A DNA stretch of 64,000 nucleotides. Origin: Bombardia bombarda (taxonomy: Eukaryota; Ascomycota; Sordariomycetes; Sordariales; Lasiosphaeriaceae). The notes below the pieces were generated by a model that was given only the letters and a program-made list of their open reading frames with translations, did not search any database and was not told the DNA's origin. The DNA is taken from NCBI GenBank assembly GCA_030512295.1, contig JAULSR010000002.1, positions 9,362,001 to 9,426,000 of the forward strand, written 5' to 3'. Both the position numbers and the translations under genes were made by a program. Of the stretch, positions 45,094-55,876 are shown piece by piece (the first letter of the stretch is position 1; the number at the start of each line of letters is the position of its first letter).

Positions 45094-45885
45094 TTGCCAT
45101 GCACAACCACAACCTGGAAGCGCGCTGGTCGTTCAACCACGATAATCGCCAAAATGCCACACCACCACAATCCGTTCCTCCCCACGACAACAGCCACGGA
45201 CATGGCCACAGCGATGAACATGGGTAGTCCCACTAGGCACTTGGCCGTCATGGGCTACTACCAGCTCATCGGGGGCCGCGGCATCCTGACCATCGGCGGC
45301 GCCATGTTCGTTCTCATGCTCACACCTCCCACGTCGCTGATACTCCACCTCGTAGCTATCCTCATTCTCATCCTCGAGGCCGCTGCCGCCAAGCTGTCAC
45401 AATCCAGCGACGTTCACATCAAACGTCGTTACACGCTCGCCAACCTCGTTCTCTACTTTTCCTTCGTGGTGACCATCCTCGTTGCGGCTTTCATACCGAG
45501 CAACATGGATAAGATCAATCCTCCTCGCAACAACCCGGGTCATAGTCCATGGCCTGAACATCCGAACAGCGGGTCACCCTTCCCCTTCCTCCGCATCTTT
45601 TTTCACATTCCAGACTTCTTTGTCATTCTCTTGACTTTCGGGTCCTTCTTTACCCTCCCGGCACTGAGGATCAAGCACTGGCGGACCATGCCGAGGGATG
45701 ATGGGCGGTTTCTGGGCGGCGGCGACGGAGACTCCATCCCGGTTATCGTATACAGCGACTTTGAAGACGAAGAGAGCGGGGCATTGGCAGAGGCCTTTCG
45801 CGCACAACAGCAACAAGAGGGACAGGACGATGACGCCGAAGTCTTGATAGGCTGTGAGGCAGAGGAGGGGAGGATCAGGTTATGA
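45094..45885 (+). CDS. Uncharacterised multi-pass membrane protein
   Basis: An open frame of 263 residues if started at 45094. Starts at 45154 (AAAATGCC, His-rich N-terminus) or 45220 are equally possible. Hydrophobic segments occur at about residues 60-98 (GILTIGGAMFVLML and LILHLVAILILILEAAAA), 116-134 (YFSFVVTILVAAF) and 165-185 (FFHIPDFFVILLTFGSFF), giving four likely membrane spans. A charged C-terminal tail is rich in Asp, Glu and Gln. No family is recognised. It is divergent from the HET gene and ends just before the end of a reversed SDR gene. Confidence 0.6.
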   Translation: MPCTTTTWKRAGRSTTIIAKMPHHHNPFLPTTTATDMATAMNMGSPTRHLAVMGYYQLIGGRGILTIGGAMFVLMLTPPTSLILHLVAILILILEAAAAKLSQSSDVHIKRRYTLANLVLYFSFVVTILVAAFIPSNMDKINPPRNNPGHSPWPEHPNSGSPFPFLRIFFHIPDFFVILLTFGSFFTLPALRIKHWRTMPRDDGRFLGGGDGDSIPVIVYSDFEDEESGALAEAFRAQQQQEGQDDDAEVLIGCEAEEGRIRL

Positions 45886-45979
45886 GCTACGGCAGGTTGG
45901 ATAGAAGAGACTGCCCCATTCACAAGACCGCGTCAAGCAGCCGAATACCAGCACCAGAAACACAGAAACAGCAACGCCG

Positions 45980-46971
45980 CTACACCTTCCTCACCCGCTC
46001 AAACACCTCCTCCGTCCACTTCCACACCACCTCATCCACCCCCCGCTCCCTCATCGCCCCCAGCACCTCCTCACTATCCGACCCCTCCCCCAGCGCATCA
46101 ACCAAGAATATCCCCCTCCCCCCATCACTCCTAACCACCACACCCGCATCGTCCACCCCCTCAGGCACCCTCACCAGCCCCCCTCACAACCCTCAACCTT
46201 GTACCGATCACTAGTCGCAACCCACAACCCCCTCTCCCCGCTCTCCTCCACCTCCATCGCCCACGGCAGCACGATCCCAAACTGCTCCCCCTTGACCAAC
46301 GAAGGCGTCTTGACCGGCCCAGGATACCAATGCACAACGCTCACCCTCGGATTCTCCCTCGCCACCCGCTCCAGCGCCAGCGTGCTCATAGTAGCCGCCT
46401 GCCTCGCCGCGTTCCAAAACGACCAGTTCCCAGGCTCACACAGATCGAGATCGGCCTCATTCAGCGGCGCCTCCTTGCCGCCCGCCAGAACCGTAACCAC
46501 GCGCGGCGACGCCGCCGCATTCAGCAGCGGCAGAAGCAGCCGGACCGCCCGCTGGCTGGCGTAGTACCACACGGCCATGGACGTCTCCAGCCCCTCGGCG
46601 GTGTCGACGCGGCCCTCGAAGGCCATGGCGCCGGCGGAGAGGAAGAGGATGTCGATCTTGGTCTCGCCGGCGGCGCGGATGGCGGCGGCGATCCGGTCGA
46701 TTTCCGAGATGAGGGACACCTCAGCGGGGATGAGGGTGAGCGTGGCGGAGGGGTTGGCCTGGCGCAGGGTGGATAGAAAGGCGGCGTGGGAGGGGGCCGT
46801 CTGCGGGCGGGCGACGGTGTAGATGCGCGGGGAGGGGGCGAGCTTGACGAGGTGGGAGAGGGCGGTTTGGGCGATGCCTGAGGTGGCACCGGTGAAGAGG
46901 GCGACGAGGCCGGGGGCGAGGGTGGTGGGGATCTGGGCGTTGGATTGGCGGACGGTGGTGAGGGAGACCAT
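45980..46971 (-). pseudogene. Short-chain dehydrogenase A, frameshifted
   Basis: Starts at 46971 (MVSLTTVRQSN) and reads an SDR: GATSGIAQTAL is a variant of the TGxxxGxG nucleotide loop, then LSAG, RVVTVLAGGKEA and VVHWYPGPVKTPSL. At 46180-46186 a run of six G ends the frame with TGA (EGCEGGW-stop). One more G would continue smoothly into LVRVPEGVDDAG and on to FERVRKV, ending at 45980. No intron fits. It is either sequencing error in a homopolymer or real decay. The protein would be an NAD(P)-dependent reductase of about 330 residues, related to the divergent SDR at 47602. The usual YxxxK is not obvious. Confidence 0.75.
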
Positions 46972-47601
46972 TGTTGCGGTTGGTGTTGGTGTTGGTGTTG
47001 ATGGATGTTTGTGGGTTTGGGGTTGAGGTTGAGGGATCAAGTTGGATACAGAGGGCAGGCTATGGCAGTGTTATATAGAGCAAATTGATTCAGATGTAAC
47101 ATAATGTCTGCGCTCAAGACGCGTAGTACTAAAATGATGACATATTCTATGCCTTAGCTACTCGCTAAGGGGCTTGTTTTGATCGATAGGGATGTATGTA
47201 TTCGTTGAGATCAGATCCAGTTGTGTGATTAGTTGTGTTGACTAAGACAGATAGATAGATTACTAAATAGTTCATAACTGGGCTTGGGTGCAACGTACGT
47301 TTGCATGCCGGACTTAAGCATTCACGCGCCAACTAAGCCCGCGCTGACCTGATCATATCACTGAAGCGGGCTGTTTCGCTTCCCGAGTATGTCAGCCGTT
47401 GGTGGCCGGTAGCAGTCTGGATACGTAAATACTACTCCAGATATCTTTGTTTGATGTTGCTTAATGAAAACAAACCCCTACATACCTTCGCGAGATGATC
47501 TGCCTCAACTTGTAACTTTGGAACCTTCACCCTCTACCATTTGACACAAAGTAAATAAGCATCCAAAATCCAGCCACACTCACATAAACACATCAGCAAA
47601 A
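46972..47601. promoter_or_regulatory. Shared intergenic region of the SDR pair
   Basis: 630 bp between divergently transcribed SDR paralogues. A TATATA element on the minus strand at about 47072-47077 is about 100 bp upstream of SDR A. A GTTGGT trinucleotide-pair repeat lies near 46978-47000. Confidence 0.5.
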
Positions 47602-48695
47602 ATGGTAAAACTAACCACAATCTACCAATCTAACACGGCCTCGGCCGCCCAGCAGCCCCCCGCCGGTGGCCTCGTCTGCGTCTTCCTCGGCGCAACAAGC
47701 GGCATCGGCGCCAGCACGGCCGAGAAGCTCGCCTCGCTACTCGGACCAGCAACCTTTTACATCGCAGGCCGCTCACAATCCCGCTTCGCCAGCCAGAAAG
47801 CCAAGCTGGAGCGACTCAACCGCGATCTCAAAGTCGTGTTCTTCGAGGGCGAGATGTCGCTGCTCGCTGACGTCGACGCCTTCTCCAAGATAATCACCGG
47901 GGCGGAGAAGAAGGTGGATTATCTGTGCATGAGCGCAGGGATGTTGCCGTTGGGCGGGGCGAGGTGTATGTTTTTCTCCCTTCTTTCTCTTCCTGATTCT
48001 GATCATGGATCTGTCCTCGAATGACCAGAACAGCTAACAACCACATCACATCCAGACACAAAAGAAAACCTAGAGCTCTGCCTCGCCCTCTCCTACTACG
48101 CCCGCACGCGCCTAACCGCCAACCTCCTCCCCCTCCTGCATCACGCATCCCCCGCCCCGCGCGTGTTCTCTCCATCCTCGCCGCCGGCAAGGAGAAAGCC
48201 ATCATCGAGGACAGGCTCGGTCCAGACGTCGGGCTAGAGCGCAACTGGACGCCGCACGACGCGATGAACCAGAGCGTCACGCTGACGAGCCTGGCACTCG
48301 ACCACCTCAGTGAGAGTGCTGGTGGCAAGATCGTCTTCATCCACAGCTTCCCCGGGCTGGTCAAGACGGACATTTTCAACCGGGTGACGGCGGTAGAGGG
48401 GACTGGCATCTTTGCGAGGTTGCGGCTGGCGGTGATGAGGCTGTTTGTGAGGGTGTTGATGGTGGTCAAAGGGATGTCGCCGGAGGAGTGTGCAGAGCGG
48501 CAGGTGTATTACCTGACCAGTGATGTGTATACTGCTAGGCTGGGACAGGGGGTGGTGAGGGTTGACGATAAGAGCGAGGTTTTTGCGGAGGAGGGACCTG
48601 GGGGGGTTCTGGGAAGGTATAGAGAGGAGGGGTGGCCGGCGAGGGTGTGGGAGTTTACGATTGGGGTGTTTGAGAGGGTGACGGGAGGTGTATGA
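47602..48695 (+). pseudogene. Short-chain dehydrogenase B, frameshifted (two exons)
   Basis: Exon 1 (47602-47965, GTATGT donor) and exon 2 (from 48056) read MVKLTTIYQSN, GATSGIGAST (cofactor loop), MSAGMLPLGGARYTKENLELCL and TRLTANLLPLLHHASPAPRV. At about 48161-48168 (GCGCGTGTTC) the frame shifts: the next family block, LSILAAGKEK, lies in another frame and continues through IVFIHSFPGLVKTDIF to the stop at 48695. Comparison with SDR A suggests two extra bases, or one lost base. No intron restores the frame. Intact, it would be an NAD(P)-dependent reductase of about 330 residues. Substrate unknown. Confidence 0.75.
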
Positions 48696-48918
48696 GTGAC
48701 TGTCCTGAGTGATGCCAAAAGATGCGCCTCTATCATTCCAGCTTCAATGCAATGCTACCGAGCTCTATCTGACGCCGCGCCCGCTCCGCATCCGTTGTAA
48801 TTAGGTAGTACTGTACAGGATCATGCTGATGCGATCAAGAACAGCCAGCTCTGGTCTATATGTCCCCGAAATAGAAAGTTTATCCGATAGAATCAAATCA
48901 TCTGTCTGCAACGAATGG

Positions 48919-49474
48919 TTATGCCTTGACGACATTAGCCACGGCCTCCTTCACGGCCTCGACGGGCTTGGTGGCGGCCAACGCCTGGGCCTTCTCCTTG
49001 CCGCCCCAGCGATTGTAGTCGAGGTAGCGATACCCCTGGGTCATCTGGGCGCCGGCATTGAGGAAGTGGCAGGCAAACAGGAGGTAGTTCTTGGGGGTGA
49101 CGGCCAGGGAGTAGCGCATGAAGGTGAAGGCGTAGATGGTGAGGGCGCCAGTCATGGGACCCGAGATCCTGTTTTCAGTGTCAGGGCTAATTGCCATTTT
49201 TTGCGTGTTGAGTAGCAGCCAGTGGGTGAGTGCAATTACATGTCTGGGCTCTTTTGCGTGTCCAGGATGGCAGCGATGGGAATGCCAAAGTTGGAGGCCG
49301 GACCCCAAAAGTCTGTAGTTAGGGTCAGTCTTTTCGCTCTTTTTGAGTTTCTAGCAAGATGAGGGTCAAAGTTCAAAAGTTCAAACGGGGCAAAAACGCA
49401 CGGGTGGAGAGCAGGTAGTCCGAGACCGGGTTGGACCGGATCTTCGCGTTGAGCGCCTTGACCAATGCCGCCAT
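48919..49474 (-). CDS. MPC1: Mitochondrial pyruvate carrier subunit (MPC1 type, three exons)
   Basis: Minus-strand exons 49474-49402, 49312-49240 and 49168-48919 join to 131 residues, the size of MPC1. Family motifs: YLLSTHFWGPASNFGIPIAA, ILDTQKSPDMISGPMT, and ALTIYAFTFMRYSLAVTPKNYLLFACHFLN, then AQMTQGYRYLDY. It forms, with MPC2/3, the complex importing pyruvate through the inner mitochondrial membrane. This is a housekeeping gene and a conserved anchor among accessory genes. The split Met codon at the exon 2/3 junction and the split His codon at exon 1/2 support the splice sites. Confidence 0.95.
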
Positions 49475-50692
49475 TATTGCTGTTGTTTTGGTGATTTTGA
49501 TGATTGATGGATCAATGGAGTCTGGCGATGCAAGTCCGGCGGGTCCGACAAGTCCAAGGTCTATCTATCACTGCGGTTGGGGGCTGGTGGAAGGTGGCAG
49601 GTGTCGACTGTCGCGGGTTGTGCGGTTTCGGTTTGTTGGGAAACGCCAGATTGAATCCCGTTCTCGCTGTTTTTGCAATCTTGCAGCCACGTGACCCCTT
49701 TCCTTGGTTGTTCTTGGCGGCTCATTACGGCAAGGCGGCAATGGTGGAGGCCCTGAGCGGCCCCGACCAAGCGAGTGTTCCGGATTCCGGGGAATTAGTG
49801 GCAGGGGAGCAGGGGGACAGGGGGGCAGGGGGTCGTGGGTGTGACCAGACCTCACCTTACCCTGGGGAGGCAATTCTGCTTCTTGTCACGTCGGGTATGT
49901 ACAGTGTTTAGGCAGCCGAGCGCCTGTGCTGCCTGTAGCTTACCGCTGTAAAACTGTTGGTGAGTGTTGGTGACTTCCATGGTGGATGCGCTAACCATCG
50001 TTTGTTTCGTGACACTTCAATTGGCCCAATAACGACGGGAGCTTCTCGTTTGCATTTCAGTTGGCAGTTCTCAAGGCATTCAACAAGCGACGTCGTCAAC
50101 AAGGCGCTCTCCCTCTTTTATGCCTTTTTGGTTTCAGTTAGTTACCTAGAACTAAATTCTGCTGCCTTCACCGCGCATCGTCATCAGATTGCGTCATGGA
50201 CAACGAGCGGGAGAACCCCTAACCCTGCCGCAGACGATCCCGTAAAACCATTCCACCCGCGCTCCCACGCTATCAACGTTTGTTCACAAGCTGCTCCCTC
50301 ATGCTTGAGCGCCCGTGTAAGTGATCCCTTCAATGCCAGGGCCTTTTTCACTTTGACACGGGCAGGTGCATTATCAAAGGTAGACGCAAGCTTAAAGACC
50401 GACTCACCGCCATGCAGGGTTAGGGTCTTATCTAAAAATCACATTTTCCGAAAAGAGATCAGCACGGCCGCCGCCACGTTTAAAAATCTGAGCGCAAAAA
50501 AAAAATCGTTTATCGCACGGGCTCGAGTCAACGTCAACACACACATCCACCGCAACCACACCGTTATGACCCGCCATTGTTGACGCGTGATTCCCCCCAA
50601 AAGCCGCCCGCCCAACCCACGCGAACCGCCAAAACCACAAAACCCCAATTCCTTATCCCCAATCAGAACACACCTCCCCCAAATAAAATAAA
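49475..50692. other. Intergenic
   Basis: 1.2 kb between divergent MPC1 and metallophosphoesterase genes. CA-rich near the right end, consistent with a 5' leader. No further gene supported. Confidence 0.5.
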
Positions 50693-52073
50693 ATGACCAC
50701 CTTCTCCCACACACCCTCTGCCCCCAACCCCGGGTCCGAATCCGTATCCACGCCAGAAAAGTCTCCAAACGCCAACGCCAACCTCATCCCCACCCGCATC
50801 CTCATCATCTCCGACACCCACGGCAACGAGTTCCCGCTCCCCACCAGCACAGACAAACCAATCGACCTAGTCATCCACTGCGGCGACATCACGCGCGGCT
50901 CGCGCATCGCCCACCTGCACGCCGCCATCGCCGCCCTCGCGCGCATCCCCACGCCCCTCAAGCTCGTCATCGCCGGCAACCACGACTTCACGCTCGACAC
51001 GCCCGTCTTCCGCGCCCGCCTGGCCGAGCTGCGCGCCGAGCGCGCCGCCGACCCCTCCCTCGTCCCCGCCACGCCCAGCCTGCTGGACAAGTACGGCGAC
51101 GTAGGCGACGCGCGCAGGGTGTTCGAGTCGGCCGCCGCGCGGGCCGCCGGCGTGCGCTTCCTCGACGAGGGCGTCTATGACTTTGTGCTGGCGCGCACGG
51201 GCGCGCGGCTAAAAGTGTACGCGAGCCCGTACACGCCTGCGTTTGGCACGCCCGGGTTCCAGTACACGGAGGAGGAGGGCCATGATTTTGCGATCCCGCG
51301 GGGCGTGGACGTGGTCGTGTCGCATGGCCCGCCCAAGGGGGTGTTGGATCGGGTACCGATGAATGGGGCAAGGGCGGGCAGCGCGGAGCTGTTTGCTGCG
51401 GTCGCGAGGGCCAGGCCGAGGCTGCACTGCTTTGGGCATATTCACGAGGCGTGGGGGGCTGAGTTGGTGACCTGGCGGGATCAGGATGGGGATGGGGATG
51501 GGGACGGGGAGGAGGGGAGGGGGAGGAGGAGGGGGAGGGGAGGAGGGGGTTGGTGGTGGAGGGGAGGCCGTCATTGATCGGGCAAAGTCAGTCGTGGTGG
51601 ACAGCTTGGAGGAGGCTATTAAACGGAGGAAAAGGGAAAGGGAGCCCTCGCATCTGGTTGATATCGACCAGGAGAGGTCGGTGCTGGTGGATAGCCTAGA
51701 GGCGCTACGGGTGTGGGATGACACGGACGAGGCGTTGGAGGCGTCAGAAGAGAAGCTGAGGAGGTTGGATCAGTACATTACGGACAAGTGCTGCATGACG
51801 AGTCACTGCGCGGGAGATGCGAACCCCCTCATCCAAGAGAAGCACACGCTGTTTGTCAATGCTGCTGCGCAGAAGAAGATTGGACGGGCGCCGTGGATTG
51901 TCGATATTGAGCTGCCGAGGGCAGAAGTTGAAGGAGAAAGATGCAACGGCTGCAATGGTCACGGGAATGGTCATGGCAACGGCAACAACGGCAGTAGTCA
52001 CGAGAATGGGCACGGCAGCAGCGAGGATAATAGCCATGACAACGCTCACAGCAATGGCTCGTCGAGGGATTGA
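50693..52073 (+). pseudogene. Metallophosphoesterase, frameshifted in a purine tract
   Basis: The N-terminal frame (from 50693) has all blocks of the calcineurin-like phosphoesterase fold: ISDTHGNE (metal ligands D and H), VIHCGDITRG, VIAGNHDF, VVSHGPPKG and CFGHIHEAWG. After a G/A-only tract (about 51484-51572) this frame ends at 51577. The family C-terminus (NPLIQEKHTLFVNAA, then APWIVDIELP) is found in another frame ending at 52073, with an inserted acidic region between. No credible intron lies in the tract. A slippage-type indel is likely, either real or from sequencing. Relatives are MPPED/Mre11-like cytosolic phosphoesterases of unknown substrate. The C-terminal tail has Gly/Asn/His repeats (NGHGNGHGNGNNG). 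Confidence 0.75.
51484..51572. repeat. Purine-only GGGGA/GGAGG tract in a coding region
   Basis: About 90 bp of almost pure G and A on the plus strand (GATGGGG units, then GGAGG units). It lies inside the metallophosphoesterase gene at the place where the frame changes. Confidence 0.88.
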
Positions 52074-52675
52074 GTTGATTTTGGATGGAAAGAAGCTTCT
52101 GGTCACTGGTGTCCAGGAGCAATTTCCTGGAGCTTGGAGAATTATGGTCAAAACTTAGATTTCAACGACACCACTTGGTACCGCAATACATTCGACTCTT
52201 ACAGATTACTTTGCTAATATAGAGTAGACATTCAGTAAATCTCATAGCTATGTTATTTGTTTCTATAGCCTTAAATTGATTTAGACAATACTGATATCCC
52301 ACCAATTTTATCACTGGGCCTCAAAGGCCTCACCAAAATCATTCATCTCAATCCCTCCCGAGCACTCCGTTCTTGTTGCCGATAAATGCCTATGTGCCCC
52401 TCAGAGGCAGCCTTTGTATGACTGCCTCTGAATTGTTGCCTGGCACAGCCGCGTATAGGATGACTGAACATCTGCACTTGTCAAGCTCTTACCTGCATAC
52501 AGCCAACAGCACAAAACCATCTTAAACCGACCATAGGCCAATAACAACGGCGTGACTCGCCTGCATGGACGACCCACCCAAAAGTTTGAGACCAACCATG
52601 GCGCAGGGGGACAATTGATCCACACATATCCACAGATAAACCAAAAAAGGACTTTCACAAATGCAAAAATAAAGC
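52074..52675. other. Intergenic
   Basis: 600 bp with AT-rich sequence after the metallophosphoesterase gene and, near the right end, the T-run terminator of the minus-strand tRNA (AAAATAAAGC in plus orientation). No gene seen. Confidence 0.45.
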
Positions 52676-52761
52676 TCTCCTCGACCGGAATCGAGCCGGT
52701 GACCTTTCGATATGATTTATCAATTACAGTCGAACGTGATAGCCAACTACACCACAAGGAG
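52676..52761 (-). tRNA. tRNA-Tyr(GUA), intron-containing, intact
   Basis: Minus-strand cloverleaf: acceptor CTCCTTG/CGAGGAG with discriminator A. The D arm is GTG...CAC. The anticodon stem TTCGA/TCGAA has GTA in the loop, with an intron of about 12 bases after it. The T arm ACCGG/CCGGT is perfectly paired with loop CTCGATT. It is followed on the minus strand by a T run. Nearly identical to the copy at 39290, apart from the T-stem and intron changes and a few flanking bases. Confidence 0.92.
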
Positions 52762-53842
52762 GTATTTGCTTCATAAATGTTTTTGGTTGGTAATAGTGAC
52801 CCACATAGACTTTGCAACACCGCGATACAACCTGCAACTTGCAAAGTCACAGCTAACATTGCAATAAAATACTGGACCTAAGATTGTCACATTCTTTCAT
52901 TGTTATGGAACAAGTTGCATCACAGCTGAAGTAATTTTTTGGCACCGTTGCATCAAATTGATACTGTCTTCTTTGCCTTCTCTTTTGATCTTCTCCTTTC
53001 TGTCACAAGACAACATAGTAGGCTTAGCTTGGGTAGAGACCCAAGGATCCTTTTAGGTCTCGGGCCACACTCTCCCCACTCCCCGGCCTCTCTTCATCGT
53101 GAGGGAAGGTACGACTTTGGTATGGCTTCAGTTCTGCTCCCATCTTCCGCAATATCCACTGCAGAAATACCGCGAATGGGCCCGCTGTCAGTGAAGTTTA
53201 TTTTCCCCACCTTAAATGTCTGGTGAGGGGCTCTTGTCTAACAACACATGTGCTGCCGTATGTACGTTCGCGACCGTACCTTTGACAGGTCTTTTTCCCC
53301 TCCCGCCATTCTTCTGAACTAGTTTTTTGTCTCAACCCAGATCCGCCCTCGGCCTCTCCTTGCGCAAGGTAGGCACTTTGCATATTCGCAACCAACTCTG
53401 CTCTCTAAACTCCCCGCTCTCAGCTTGCAACTCAGAAAATGATCGAAGAAGTTCAGGTTGACGCCAGTGTGACCTTTAGTAGGTTCCTGTCTCGCTTATC
53501 TCCTCACTCTTCTCGCCCTGCAACACTACCACTGCCCCAGGTTTTGAACGATGCTCATTTTAATTCGCACTCAACCCTATCTTAAGAACCTCTTCACTTT
53601 CATTTCCTTCAAGATCGCACTGGCTAAACACACAAAACACAGCAGAGGTATCGAAAACAGAACCTGGACCCACCCGCGCACTCCAATAAACACCTCTCCG
53701 CCATCGCCTGACCGTGCCTTCCCCATTTTCATATCACCATCATCATCATTCGTCCCTCCTTCCTTCCCTCCTTATCATCCCGTCCCATCCCATCCCCTCC
53801 CACAAAACCCCCTTCCCCAGCTCCCCACTCCCAGCTCCCCCA
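52762..53842. other. Intergenic
   Basis: About 1.1 kb to the 3' end of the laccase. Pyrimidine-rich toward 53700-53840 (CCTTCC, CCCTCC runs). No gene is supported. Confidence 0.45.
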
Positions 53843-55876
53843 TCACGCAATCCTCCTAACCGCCGGCTCCCCCATCCCCTCCCCCTCCCTCCTCCTCAAC
53901 CCACTATCCAACTTGGGCAAATACGGACTGGTAGGCTGATAGGCCCTCCACGCCTCGCAGTTCGGCAGCAGCTGATTCAGCTTCATCAGCCCGGCAATCT
54001 CGCTCTTGCGCTCCAAAAACTGTATCCCCAGCCCCTGCGCCACATGCCAGCCAATATGGCAATGCATCAGCCAGCACCCCGGATTGTCCGTCTTGTACGC
54101 AATCACCAGCCACCCACTCCCAGGCATCTGCACGACGTCCCTCCTGACAGGATTATCAAACTTGAGCTGCGACTTCATCGTACCCACATCAAACGTGCCC
54201 GAGCCGATCCCCAGCGTCAGGAAATCATGCCCGTGCAGGTGGATAGGATGCGGCAGGACAAAGTCGTTCTGAATAACCCAGAACGTCCAGATATCAGCTG
54301 TCGGCACATCGACCAGATTAATGCGCGCCGGGAAGGTGGTGTTGCCCTCGAGGATGTACTCGAGCACGGGGTGGTCCCACTCTGCCACGATGGGCGTGTT
54401 CTTCACCTTCCACTCAAACACCTGGCCGCGCGTGAGCGTGGGGAACGCGAGATCGATAGGCAGCGTTGACGCGGCGAAGGAGGCAGACGGGATGGTGCGG
54501 GTCACGATAGGGGCGAAACCCGACTCGCCCGCGCAGGTGGCGGTAATGGGCGTGCCCTTGTTGGTAGGCAAGGCAGTGGTGCTGGCGCCCGAATACGAAA
54601 AGATGGCGGCCGGAAAGGGGTTGCGGGTGCGGCCGCAGTTGTTGGCGGACTCGAGCGTTGCGTTGAACCAGTAGTTCGCGACGGGCTGGTTGGCGGTGAT
54701 GATGACGTCGTAGCGCTGGCCGACGCCGATGAAAAGCGAGGAGCGCGTGACGGGCGTGATGGGCACGAGGTCGGTGGCGATGACGGTGAAGGTGTGACCC
54801 ACCAAGGTGACGGTGATGGAGTTGTCGACGCTCGTGTTGATGAGCCGGATCAGGTGTTTCTTGCCGGGGGTGAGGGTCAGGCGGTCGTAGGCGCCGCCCG
54901 AGGCGAGCGGGTTGATGTTCTTGCCGCGGAAGAGGATGTTGTCCGAGTCGGGCGGGCCACCGCCTTGCACTTGCTCGGCTTTGAGGGTCAGGCGGTCGGC
55001 GGTGGCGTAGTAGTAGTCTGTGATCATGTAGGGGCCCAGGTCGATGTCGTAGTTGGCCGAGGCGGGGCCGCGCACGATGAGGGCGCCGACGACGCCGTTG
55101 CCGTATTGGTTCGAGTAGTGAGAGTGGTACCATGACGTGCCGTATTGGGTGACGTGAAATGTGTAGCTTTTCATATGTCCTGGGGGATTGGGCATTCTGT
55201 CACGCCGTTGGCGCCGTCCTGGTTGGACTCGCCGAACTGTCTGATTCCGTGCCAGTGGATTGATGTTCCATTGTTTTGCAGGTCGTTGTAGACGTTGACT
55301 TGGATGTAGTCTCCCCATTCTGATTTTGGCATTATCTTAGCAGGGGAATTTGCTGAGAAGAAACTCAGGGGTTGTCTGGGAACACATACCAGCATCAATG
55401 GTGGGGCCAGGAAATTGGTCTAGTTGATGTCAGTCGTTTTCACTCAGGGGTAACTAGGCACCATAGCAACCAGCAAGCACTGACTATTGATAAGCATCGC
55501 AGGCTTCCGCACCCCATCTGGACCAAGCCAATTGGTGACATTCGTAATATGAAAGTCAATCTGGTTTAACTTGTCAGTACAGGTAGTTTGGATGTCCATT
55601 TTCATTGAAACAACAACCTACATTCCGCGTGTTAAACGCAGGAGGATTGCTGATTTCATAGTCTGTGCTGATGTTCCAGCTGTTCTTCCAGCACGCTCTG
55701 TTGGTCTCGTTATTCTGACCACATGGTTTCCCGCCCGGCGTGATAGTCTGTCTGGGCATGAGCTCGATCACATGGCTTGGGTAGTTTATCGGGTTAGCGA
55801 GTGCAAGAGGCGCGGCAAAAAGCATCAAGACAGCGCAGCAGGCTGTGATTGACGCCATGTTGAGAAGCCCGCCCAT
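53843..55876 (-). CDS. Laccase (multicopper oxidase, four exons), 1-nt frameshift
   Basis: Minus-strand exons 55876-55622, 55560-55485, 55419-55390 and 55352-53843 give about 623 residues if one missing base is allowed. A signal peptide (MASITACCAVLMLFAAPLALA) begins at or just after the first Met. Copper sites: IHWHG, WYHSH, HPIHLHGHD and MHCHIGWHVAQG. The C-terminus is DSGL followed by RRREG and about 12 more residues, matching ascomycete laccases whose C-terminal extension is cut off after DSGL. In exon 4 the frame breaks at a C run (plus strand G run, 55182-55186): TECPIPQ runs into TGA, while PGHMKSYTFHVTQYG continues one frame over. It is an extracellular oxidase of phenols. Lost function versus homopolymer sequencing error is undecided. 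Confidence 0.87.

Noticed and set aside
52401..52859. 152-codon minus-strand ORF similar to one near 39165-39467
   Set aside because: The shared protein-like piece (SLWCSWLSRSTVIDK) is the translation of the tRNA-Tyr genes, not a protein family.
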